Shown piece by piece: positions 15,444-22,826 of a stretch of 23,821 bases of DNA. The notes beneath the pieces were generated by a model, which was not told the DNA's origin, did not search any database, and saw only the letters and a program-made list of their open reading frames with translations. Location of the stretch: contig JAEORN010000118.1 in NCBI GenBank assembly GCA_016840825.1, positions 1 through 23,821 on the forward strand, read 5' to 3'. Both the position numbers and the translations under genes were made by a program. Origin of the DNA: Candidatus Thorarchaeota archaeon. GTDB lineage: Archaea; Asgardarchaeota; Thorarchaeia; Thorarchaeales; Thorarchaeaceae. Within the stretch, counting starts at the first letter, position 1, and every line of letters begins with the position of its first letter.

Positions 15444-16073
15444 ATGGTGAGAATCTTGGGTCCAATAAGAAAAGCTTTCTCTTGGGGTCGAAAGAAACCC
15501 GATATCAATGAAGTCACGTCACAACTACGTGTCCTTTCAAAGCAGCTAGAACGTCAGCGCAACAAGCTAGAGAAAGAGGAACGCGATACAAAAGCACGTG
15601 CCATTCGTGCAAGAAAAACTGGTAATATGGAAGCTTATAGGACCTATGCTGGTGAGATGATTAGATTCAGAAGATTTGCCTTAGGAGTCGACAAATCTCG
15701 TTTACAAATATTGAAGATTCTTGCACATGTGACTAGAGCTCAAACTACTGCTCAGGCATCCCAAGCCCTCAATCAGGTTGCCAAAATTCTCGGACTTTTA
15801 GGTGATGCTACAGATGCTACAAAGGTAGTTGAAAATGTCGATGAGATTGCTCGTCGGCTTGAGGAATTTGAGATTGAAAGTGGAATAACCGGAGAAGCAT
15901 TTGACTCTACTGGCGACGCTCAAATCACTACTGACGATTTAGCTGCAGCTATGGCTGAAATAGATGCAGAAGCTGGATTTGCTGAGGTCTCAAGTACTGC
16001 TGCAAAGCCAGTGAGTGAAACGGAGAAATTAGAGGAAGCAATCAAAGCTCTTGAGAGAGAGCTAGGAGTCTAG
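15444..16073 (+). CDS. ESCRT-III (Snf7/CHMP family), Vps2/24/46 type
   Basis: This 209-residue membrane-remodelling filament protein begins with an amphipathic N-terminal segment (MVRILGPIRKAFSWG). It is followed by the basic alpha1-alpha2 hairpin: KQLERQRNKLEKEERDTKAR, a turn KTGNMEAY, and AGEMIRFRRFA. The turn and arginines mirror CHMP2-type proteins (KQGQMDAV, then VRTRRYV), so I class it as Vps2/24/46 type. Charge switches to acidic after residue 130, as in autoinhibited ESCRT-III. The last helix, EKLEEAIKALEREL (194-207), has the Leu-x3-Ile-x2-Leu spacing of a MIM1 motif, although MIM1's conserved Arg is missing. The gene shares a divergent promoter region with vps4. An inverted repeat (CAGCCCT 15381, AGGGCTG 15425) lies in its leader. 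No Vps20/32/60-type partner is in the window. Confidence 0.93.
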   Translation: MVRILGPIRKAFSWGRKKPDINEVTSQLRVLSKQLERQRNKLEKEERDTKARAIRARKTGNMEAYRTYAGEMIRFRRFALGVDKSRLQILKILAHVTRAQTTAQASQALNQVAKILGLLGDATDATKVVENVDEIARRLEEFEIESGITGEAFDSTGDAQITTDDLAAAMAEIDAEAGFAEVSSTAAKPVSETEKLEEAIKALERELGV

Positions 16074-16075
16074 TG

Positions 16076-17641
16076 CTACCATTTTGGATGCCTTTCATCT
16101 CTCTGCAGCTTTTGTATTTCCTGACGTGCTGCATAGGAGTTTCTCATTAGGACTTTGAAGCGTCTAATGAAATCTTCTGGCACAATCCTTCCTGCTCGGA
16201 AGAGCTCCTTTGTTTCATTTATGGCATCTTCAAGTTCAAGAACATCTCTCTGCAAGGAATTGAAATCATTCCCATAACGAGTAGGTTGATGTGAAGGATA
16301 GGCATACCCCCTATCTATCTGTCCTCGATGCTTTTGAAAATCAGATCGAACCGATCCAAAATCATTCTCTGAATATGGATTGACATATCTTGTTCGTTGA
16401 TGATGACCATAATCAGTAATGTGTGATCTTGGGTTTGATGTATAATCTTCAGCTTGATTATTTGATGATAACAATGAGTAGATCAAGCTCTCGATTTTTA
16501 TTCGAACATCGCTAACATTTGCATCTGTCTGCTCAATTCTTCTGACTCTTTGCAAATCAGTTTGTTGATAGCGATCAAACTTTCTGCCAATCTCGATGTA
16601 ATCAGGAAGCACTTTTTGTGTTTGCTCATTGCATGAAATCTTGATTTCGCCCTGTTTTAGTCGGAGCACTAAGCGTTTTCTGAATCTGCCATCCTCTTCA
16701 ATTGAATTCAGATATAGAAGCGGGAAATCGAAGAGAATCTCCATTTTCTTTCTAACTAGACCAGTTTCAGCAATGAAGATGATTCTCCGATTCGTGATAT
16801 ATAATGTTCCCGTAGCCTTATCATTTCTAAGAAAGTCGCTGCCTGTAATCCTGATTTCTGGAAGCGCACAGACAGGGAGTTCGTTGACAGATAATTCTGT
16901 TACCTCATAGAATCCGGCAAACCGTTTTCTATAGTAATCAAGACCTTCTAATTGGTTGATTATGTCATCAAGAGCAACTCTTGCTGTCTTTAGAGCATCA
17001 TCTACATTTCTCTTGTACTGATCTCCAATTTGGGTTACTCTGTGGGTAATCCCCTCTATGAATGGAAATTGGATAGTAGTCCAACGATTGTAGTCAATTA
17101 GTCCTTTTGTTTCTGCAGATATTCTTTTAGCTATTATCTCTGCTTGATTCATTATTCGATTCTTCAGAGCAGATGTTTCTTCTTGCAGACTCTCGATATT
17201 ATCTTCTAGCCATTTGTAATGTAGAAAATTTGCCATTCGAAGAGATACTAGAAGTCGTTTTGCTGTTATTAGTGAGCTATTGAACTCTCTCAATCTGGTG
17301 TGTCCATAATGTAGGCCCATCACAGAATTTCTCAGTTGTTGAGCAAGGCCCCTTCTCTTTTCTTCCACACTAACTATTCTTGATGAATGACACTGAGGGC
17401 ATATCTCCTCAACTTTCCTTCCCTTTCCCAAATTAGTGGACTCACATTCAGAGCATGATTCTTTTGATTCTCCTGGAACAGGAACGCCAAGATTCGCATG
17501 ACACTCATTGCAAACGATATACTGGCTTGTTTTTGTTTCGAGGCATCCTGTACATAGTGCTATTCCGCAATCCTCACAAAGATGAGTTCCCTCAGCGGAA
17601 TCGCATTCACGGCAGGATGTTCGTATCGAATCTTCTCTCAA
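16076..17641 (-). CDS. Zinc-finger/coiled-coil/PH-like protein of ESCRT locus
   Basis: This 521-residue multidomain protein starts at TTG 17641, with GGAGG seven bases upstream. Residues 10-48 hold four CxxC pairs (C10/13, C22/25, C30/33, C44/47 with H48), a B-box-like cross-brace. Residues 63-84 hold a zinc ribbon (C63/66, C81/84). Residues 95-240 are helical and probably coiled coil. Residues about 245-345 resemble a GRAM or GLUE-type PH fold, with GTLYITNRRIIFI at 278-290 and a basic DGRFRKRLVLRLK strand. Residues 395-462 are Tyr/His/Arg-rich and disordered. Residues 470-512 form a helical hairpin (ELFRAGRIVPEDFIRRFKVL) like the Tsg101 steadiness box, or alternatively an SHOCT domain. It converges on the ESCRT-III gene with a 2-bp gap. 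I infer a membrane/cargo adaptor; no such protein family is known to me by name. Confidence 0.8.
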   Translation of the reverse strand: MREDSIRTSCRECDSAEGTHLCEDCGIALCTGCLETKTSQYIVCNECHANLGVPVPGESKESCSECESTNLGKGRKVEEICPQCHSSRIVSVEEKRRGLAQQLRNSVMGLHYGHTRLREFNSSLITAKRLLVSLRMANFLHYKWLEDNIESLQEETSALKNRIMNQAEIIAKRISAETKGLIDYNRWTTIQFPFIEGITHRVTQIGDQYKRNVDDALKTARVALDDIINQLEGLDYYRKRFAGFYEVTELSVNELPVCALPEIRITGSDFLRNDKATGTLYITNRRIIFIAETGLVRKKMEILFDFPLLYLNSIEEDGRFRKRLVLRLKQGEIKISCNEQTQKVLPDYIEIGRKFDRYQQTDLQRVRRIEQTDANVSDVRIKIESLIYSLLSSNNQAEDYTSNPRSHITDYGHHQRTRYVNPYSENDFGSVRSDFQKHRGQIDRGYAYPSHQPTRYGNDFNSLQRDVLELEDAINETKELFRAGRIVPEDFIRRFKVLMRNSYAARQEIQKLQRDERHPKW

Positions 17642-17742
17642 TTGAGTGCCTCCAGTATCATATCTTACGTGTCAAATAGCTAAGAATAACGTGTGTATTA
17701 CTAGGGGCACATATACACTCACTATTCTATGCAGCCTTAGCT

Positions 17743-17753
17743 TAAGTTATATT
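17743..17753 (+). promoter_or_regulatory. TATA-box candidate for tldD
   Basis: TTAAGTTATAT lies about 35-45 bp before the ATG at 17787. Transcription would begin only a few bases before the start codon, giving a nearly leaderless mRNA. This fits the lack of a ribosome binding site. Confidence 0.4.
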
Positions 17754-17786
17754 GCAGTCATTTTGCAGTCAAATGACAATTGGGCG

Positions 17787-19178
17787 ATGCATATGGAAGA
17801 ATTGGCTCAAGCTGCTATCGAAGCTGCACAAAAAACGGGTGCTTCCTTCGCAGATGTACGAATTGAAGATACCATCACAACAATAATTGAAATCACTGAC
17901 GGTATTACAAAGCGATCAATGGCTTCTAGGTTAAAAGGTGCTGGTATCCGTGCGTTTATTGATGGAGCATGGGCCTTTGCTCAAACAACAGATCTCACGG
18001 TTTCAGGAATGAGAGAAACTGGTGTTTCTGTTGCCAAATTAGCCATGGCGACACGAGAGAAGGCATCTGAGAAATTCACCCTTGAGGGTCCTAGTTTTTC
18101 AGGCAAATCGAAGTTCAAGTTACGAACTCATTTCGAAGATGTTGATATTGAAGACAAAATTGCTTATACTAAAATGATTGACGACCAAGCAAGGGATTTT
18201 GATAGTCGTATAGTCAACACGCGAACGGTTTACGGTGATTTATGGACTGAATTATATATCGCAAACTCGCTGGGAACCACTGTCTATGCTGAAAACTCCT
18301 TACCACGAATAATCTCTGCTCCAACAGCAAAAGATGGCAACAATAGACAAAGGGCTTTCAAGTCAGTTGGATTGCGAGGAGGATACGAAGAATATCAAAA
18401 GGAATCTACTCTTACCCTCGGAACTTCAGCTGCTGAATTAGTCATTGAACTTCTAGATAGTGATGCAGTTAAGGGAGGCATCTTTGATGTTATCTTGGAT
18501 CCAATCCTCAATGGGGTGATGGTTCACGAAGCTTTTGGACATGCTTGTGAAGCTGATAATTGGCCTGCCCATTCAACAGTTCTTGAGAATAAAATCGGCA
18601 AACAGGTCGGACCCGAGCATCTCAATATCAGTGATGATCCTACGTTACCAGGACAGCGAGGAACTAGTGATTTCGATTGGGAAGGCACAAAGACAAATAA
18701 ACACCATCTTGTGAAGGAAGGCGTTTTGGTCGAATTGCTTCATAGTCTGGAAACATCAAGTAGATTGAATATGGAACCTAATGGATCTGCACGAGCTCAA
18801 TCCTTTATGAGTGTACCAATTCCTAGAATGAGTAACACCTTCATGGAACCCGGTGATTGGGATGTCAATGAACTAATAGAAGATACTCGAGAGGGATTGC
18901 TACTCTGCAGTTTCAACTATGGTTACACAGACTCCGCGAAGGGTCAATTTATGTTTCAAGCTAATTATGGTTACCTAATAGAAAATGGAGAGCTTGGGAG
19001 AATGGTTCGCGACGTATCACTTGCGGGTCAGATTCTTGAGATTCTACCAAAAGTCGATGCAGTGGCAAAAGACTTTGAACTAGAAGCTGGAACTTGTGGC
19101 AAGTCTGGTCAGATGGTACCTGATAACAGTGGAGGTCCACATGCTCGAATACGCTCAATCCCCGTGGGTGGTGTTTGA
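17787..19178 (+). CDS. tldD: TldD metallopeptidase subunit
   Basis: I start at ATG 17787 (463 residues); ATG 17793 is equally possible. The open frame reaches 17646, but that adds a non-homologous leader overlapping the neighbour's promoter. TldD supplies the zinc site of the TldD/TldE protease: HEAFGH (247-252) gives the two His and the catalytic Glu, and C437 in TCGKSGQMVPDNSGG is the third ligand. LEAGTCGKSGQ and the closing IRSIPVGG are family signatures. TldD/E heterodimers degrade or trim unfolded peptides through a narrow chamber, for example CcdA and microcin B17 leader in E. coli. tldE follows with a 1-bp gap. No RiPP precursor is seen nearby. Confidence 0.95.
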   Translation: MHMEELAQAAIEAAQKTGASFADVRIEDTITTIIEITDGITKRSMASRLKGAGIRAFIDGAWAFAQTTDLTVSGMRETGVSVAKLAMATREKASEKFTLEGPSFSGKSKFKLRTHFEDVDIEDKIAYTKMIDDQARDFDSRIVNTRTVYGDLWTELYIANSLGTTVYAENSLPRIISAPTAKDGNNRQRAFKSVGLRGGYEEYQKESTLTLGTSAAELVIELLDSDAVKGGIFDVILDPILNGVMVHEAFGHACEADNWPAHSTVLENKIGKQVGPEHLNISDDPTLPGQRGTSDFDWEGTKTNKHHLVKEGVLVELLHSLETSSRLNMEPNGSARAQSFMSVPIPRMSNTFMEPGDWDVNELIEDTREGLLLCSFNYGYTDSAKGQFMFQANYGYLIENGELGRMVRDVSLAGQILEILPKVDAVAKDFELEAGTCGKSGQMVPDNSGGPHARIRSIPVGGV

Positions 19179-19179
19179 T

Positions 19180-20526
19180 ATGGACATACTTCTTGATATT
19201 GCAGAAAAAGCAGTCAAAAGAGCTCTCGAATTAGGGGCGGACCAAGCTGAAGTATACACTGCCTCAACCAAGTCTTTCTCGATAGATGTGGAGAATAATT
19301 CTGTAAAATCCGCTGAGGAAAGCTATGACTCAGGAGTTGGTGTTAGGGCCATCGTAGATAAGAGAATTGGATTCGCATACGTGACGACAATTCAAGAAAC
19401 AGACTACCTTGAAACTGTAGAAAAAGCTGTTAAGTTGGCAAAAGCATCCCTCCAGGACCCCGACTTTGTAAGCTTGCCCTCCTTTGATGGATCTTATCCG
19501 TCTGTCAAGGGTCTGTTTGACTCAGATATATCCAACCTTACCTCTGAGGATGCAGCAAACCTAATCGTGCGTACTGTCGATGCATCCCTTGAAGCAGTCG
19601 GAAAGCATCAAGCATTCATCGAGGCACAACTAACAGCATCAACAGGCTTTCGAGCCATTGTGAATTCAATTGGTATATCTCAGACTGCAAGTAGCACCTC
19701 AGTTATGATGTATTCTTATCCTGTCATAAAATCAGATGATGACCAGACATCTAGCTTTGAATACCAAGTAACCAGAAAATTGAAGGCCCTCGATCCCGAA
19801 TGGATTGGAAGATCCGCGTCAGAAAAGGCTGTCAACAACCTAGGCGGAAGGGTGATTGAAGGGGGGACACTACCAGTTCTTTTCACACCATTAGCTGCAG
19901 GTACAATTCTTGGTGGCGGCTTTGCTCGAGCAATAAACGCAGAAGAAGTACAATATGGACGTTCGTATATCTCAGATGCATTTGGATCGAAAATAGCGTC
20001 AGAATCCCTTACAATTATTGATGATGGTATTCTTGAGGGTAGTACTGGCTCTCGTCCATTCGACGCGGAGGGCTATCCTTCTCAACAAACAGAGATTCTT
20101 GGGAATGGTGTCCTCAAATCACTCTTGCACAATTCCTATACCGCATTCAAAGATGGTGTCGAGAATACAGGGAATGCCAGTAGGCCCTCATATGCAGGGT
20201 TGCCTTCAATCTCTACATCTAACTTCATAGTTGAATCTGGTCGAGGTACCCTAGATGATATGATTAGTGAAATAGACAAGGGTGTTCTTTGTGCAAACAC
20301 AGGGGACCGTCCGAATATGACGACAGGTGATCTTAGTGCCATGATTATGGAAGGATTCTACATTGAGCATGGTGAGATCAAATATCCTGTGAAGAATACA
20401 TTGATTGGAATAAATATGAGAGACCTCCTCATGCGTGTAAGTAGAATTGGAGCGGATGTACGTGAAACCTTCTCAATCATAAGTCCCTCATTTGTTGTTG
20501 AATCTGCTACTATTACTTCTGGCTAA
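19180..20526 (+). CDS. pmbA: TldE/PmbA, partner of TldD
   Basis: The protein has 448 residues from ATG 19180. The tldD stop and this start are arranged TGATATG, so translation is coupled. The open frame extends to 19096, but those residues overlap tldD. It has the TldD/PmbA fold: N-terminal ADQAEVYTASTKSFSIDVEN, VGVRAIVDKRIGFAYV, central PVLFTPLAAGTILGGGFARA, and C-terminal GVLCANTGDRPNMTTGDLSA. It lacks the HExxxH zinc motif of TldD, as expected for the non-catalytic TldE/PmbA subunit. It converges on argS with a 1-bp gap. Confidence 0.95.
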   Translation: MDILLDIAEKAVKRALELGADQAEVYTASTKSFSIDVENNSVKSAEESYDSGVGVRAIVDKRIGFAYVTTIQETDYLETVEKAVKLAKASLQDPDFVSLPSFDGSYPSVKGLFDSDISNLTSEDAANLIVRTVDASLEAVGKHQAFIEAQLTASTGFRAIVNSIGISQTASSTSVMMYSYPVIKSDDDQTSSFEYQVTRKLKALDPEWIGRSASEKAVNNLGGRVIEGGTLPVLFTPLAAGTILGGGFARAINAEEVQYGRSYISDAFGSKIASESLTIIDDGILEGSTGSRPFDAEGYPSQQTEILGNGVLKSLLHNSYTAFKDGVENTGNASRPSYAGLPSISTSNFIVESGRGTLDDMISEIDKGVLCANTGDRPNMTTGDLSAMIMEGFYIEHGEIKYPVKNTLIGINMRDLLMRVSRIGADVRETFSIISPSFVVESATITSG

Positions 20527-20527
20527 G

Positions 20528-22420
20528 CTACATCCTATCTATAACCGGTATACCAAGTAACGAAAGACAATTCGCCATAGTTATCTTAAAGGCCTTGACA
20601 AGTTCAAGTCTTGCGGATTTGAGACTTCCTTCTGCTTTTAACACTGGACAGGAGTCATAGAATCTACTAAAGAGCGTAGCCAAATTGTAGCAATACGTAG
20701 TAATTTTGTTCGATTGGAATCCTGTTCCCCATGTATGCTTTTGCAGGCCTCTCACGGTTTCAAGAATCTCTTCTGGGAATCGTGCAATTGCTTTCAAGAG
20801 TGCAAACTCAGCATCGTGTGTGAGCAGCTCGATTTCCGTTGCCTTTTGATTTTCCAATGACGCTTTCTCAATTATTCTTGTGGCTCGTGCATGGGAATAT
20901 TGAAGATAAGGTGCAGCATCCCCATTGAAATCCAATGCCTCTTTCCATCTAAATGTGATTTTCCTATCAGGTGAAGCATTCAGAAGGAAATATCGGACCG
21001 CTCCTGAGCCTACTTGCTCTGCTACTCTATTCGTGAATTCTTCGGACTCTTCAGGATTCCTTTTCGACACTTCTTCTTTTGCTAACTCTTGTGCTCGATC
21101 AAGAACCACATCTGTTGAGTATCCAATCCATGTTCCCTTTCGACCTGAAAATCCTGCATCTTCAAGCGTGACAAACTCGTAGGATATATGATGTGAGTTT
21201 GCGCTTTGCTCTGAATAACCCAACAAATCGAGAATCACATAGATTAGTTTCTGAGGATGCGCTTGTTCTGATCCAATGACATTAAACACCGCATCAAATT
21301 TACCAAGGTTCCTTTCCTTTCCCTCTAATGATGTTCTATAGATTTCTAACCCATTTGGTTGTGTTTCAAATACTGTGTACTTGAAAGGATCTTTCAGAAT
21401 CCCGAATTTCCACATCTGAAGGGCAACATCCGCACCAGTGTAGGTTCTTGTGCCATCAGACCTGAAGAGTACCTTGTTTGGATCCTGCATATCTTTGAAC
21501 TCTTCAAGTGTGTCAAGCCGCGCAACGATACAGCCTGCTTTCTCTCCTTCTTCAAGCACTATGATGTTGTCAGCTTTCAACATCATTTCACGTGCGATAT
21601 CTAGAAGACCGCTGTGTGCAATAGCACTTTCCCATATTTGGTAGTCATGAAAGATACCCAATCGGTAAGCAGTTTCGTATTGTGCTTTCACACAATCCGT
21701 CACCATCCTTAGGCTAACCTTGGACTCCTCAGAATCTAGATCTTCCAGTTTTCTGGAAACTTCTCTGATTTCAGCATTGACTTTCTTATCATTTTCAAAA
21801 GCGTCCTGGACACTTACATATAGATGACCGAGATAATGATCGTACTTACCATCTGCCTTTTTGGTATCTCGCTGCATAAGTTTCCATGCAAGCTGTGCAA
21901 TCTGGAGACCCAAGTCATTGATATAGTCGAGCTGAATCACATCCCATCCTGCTGCCTTTAGGACATGCCCCAAGGTGTCTCCAAGGACAGCATTTCGCGT
22001 ATGCCCAATGTGCCACGGTTTTGACGGATTCACTGCTGGAGATTCAATTAAGGCTCTCTTTCCCTTATACTCACTTGTATTTCCAAAGGAGTCACCTGAT
22101 TCAAGAACTGTTTCAATAGTCCGAATTGCATACTCTGAGCGATTAAAGAAAAGATTGATGTACGGACCTTTGGACTCTACTCTATCGAGTAACCTCTTCT
22201 TAGGTAGATTCTGCTTGATCTTACTTACTATTTCGTTAGCTATTGGAACGGGTTTCTCCTTTCGTTCCTTTGCCAGATGGAACGCGATGGTGCAAGCGAT
22301 ATCTCCTAGCTTCGGATCTGGTGGTATCTCAATGAATCTCTCCATGGTTTCACTATCGACTGAAGCGGATTCAGCTAAAAATTCAATTACTTCGTGATAG
22401 AACTTACTCCATGGATTCAT
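20528..22420 (-). CDS. argS: Arginyl-tRNA synthetase
   Basis: This class Ia synthetase has 630 residues from ATG 22420. GGTGA lies nine bases upstream; TTG 22426 would add two residues. Order: N-terminal Add1-like tRNA-binding domain (1-95, with GDIACTIAFHLAKE), and the HIGH signature in PSKPWHIGHTRNAVLGD (HIGH at 137-140). LDYINDLGLQIAQLAWKL and the catalytic core follow, then a KMSKS-equivalent loop GFSGRKGTWI (about 423-432), whose key Lys-Met is reduced to Phe-Ser as in many ArgRS. A C-terminal helical anticodon domain (DALR type; YLQYSHARATRIIEKA) ends the protein. It is divergent from tfb across about 400 bp containing dyads. Confidence 0.96.
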   Translation of the reverse strand: MNPWSKFYHEVIEFLAESASVDSETMERFIEIPPDPKLGDIACTIAFHLAKERKEKPVPIANEIVSKIKQNLPKKRLLDRVESKGPYINLFFNRSEYAIRTIETVLESGDSFGNTSEYKGKRALIESPAVNPSKPWHIGHTRNAVLGDTLGHVLKAAGWDVIQLDYINDLGLQIAQLAWKLMQRDTKKADGKYDHYLGHLYVSVQDAFENDKKVNAEIREVSRKLEDLDSEESKVSLRMVTDCVKAQYETAYRLGIFHDYQIWESAIAHSGLLDIAREMMLKADNIIVLEEGEKAGCIVARLDTLEEFKDMQDPNKVLFRSDGTRTYTGADVALQMWKFGILKDPFKYTVFETQPNGLEIYRTSLEGKERNLGKFDAVFNVIGSEQAHPQKLIYVILDLLGYSEQSANSHHISYEFVTLEDAGFSGRKGTWIGYSTDVVLDRAQELAKEEVSKRNPEESEEFTNRVAEQVGSGAVRYFLLNASPDRKITFRWKEALDFNGDAAPYLQYSHARATRIIEKASLENQKATEIELLTHDAEFALLKAIARFPEEILETVRGLQKHTWGTGFQSNKITTYCYNLATLFSRFYDSCPVLKAEGSLKSARLELVKAFKITMANCLSLLGIPVIDRM

Positions 22421-22478
22421 TATCAAACTTCACCATCAACCATTACAACGTATGGATTTCTTCATAAACGATGCGCTC

Positions 22479-22500
22479 TCTCAGAGGGCTCCTTCTGAGA
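22479..22500. other. Hairpin in argS leader region
   Basis: TCTCAGAGG (22479-22487) pairs with CCTTCTGAGA (22491-22500) with one bulge and a 3-nt loop. It is about 60 bp upstream of the argS start, so it could be part of the argS leader RNA or a protein-binding site. Confidence 0.4.
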
Positions 22501-22533
22501 TATCGAAAAAAAGTGTAGTTATTTACACTTCAC

Positions 22534-22588
22534 AACATCGGTTTCGAGGAAAATGTCGAATATCGACATATCGAATATAAGCGATGTT
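22534..22588. promoter_or_regulatory. Concentric dyad between argS and tfb, possible operator
   Basis: The core TGTCGA-ATA-TCGACA (22554-22568) is a perfect palindrome with a 3-nt centre. An outer pair, AACATCG (22534-22540) and CGATGTT (22582-22588), has exactly the same centre, 22561. TCGAATA also occurs twice, 15 bp apart (22556 and 22571). Its position upstream of both genes suggests a regulator binding site. The rest of 22421-22826 is AT-rich promoter DNA and the tfb leader. Confidence 0.45.
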
Positions 22589-22663
22589 TTGAAAGAAAAC
22601 AAAACTTCAAAAAGTATTTTAATAAAATAATCTTAAAACTAAACGGAAAATCCGTGCAAACCA

Positions 22664-22672
22664 TTATATATA
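22664..22672 (+). promoter_or_regulatory. TATA box for tfb
   Basis: TTATATATA is the best TATA match in the region. It predicts a start near 22695 and a leader of about 130 nt. The leader holds small hairpins: GTTCTC/GAGAAC at 22691-22706, and CTCTAC/GTAGAG at 22796-22816 just before the coding start. Confidence 0.5.
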
Positions 22673-22826
22673 TTTGTTGCTTGACGAAACCAGTTCTCTC
22701 TCGAGAACAAATCCCCCTATCGCGCTTCCACATAGATGCTTCGTTCAGACGCCCTGAGCGATGCAACATCGGTACACACAACGCTCGAACAGCAACTCTA
22801 CATTCCCTCGGTAGAGATGCAGGGAG

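Noticed and set aside
15284..15511. 75-residue plus-strand frame before ESCRT-III
   Set aside because: Overlaps the ESCRT-III start in another frame, has no ribosome binding site, and its composition is not protein-like.
12437..16073. Reading the locus as a TACK-type Cdv cell-division operon
   Set aside because: There is no CdvA, and ESCRT-II-like subunits are present. The Vps4 C-terminal helix and CHMP2-like ESCRT-III fit the Asgard/eukaryotic type.
22673..22826. Possible tRNA or small RNA in the tfb leader
   Set aside because: Short hairpins are present, but no cloverleaf, no T-loop GTTCRA with matching stem, and no acceptor pairing.
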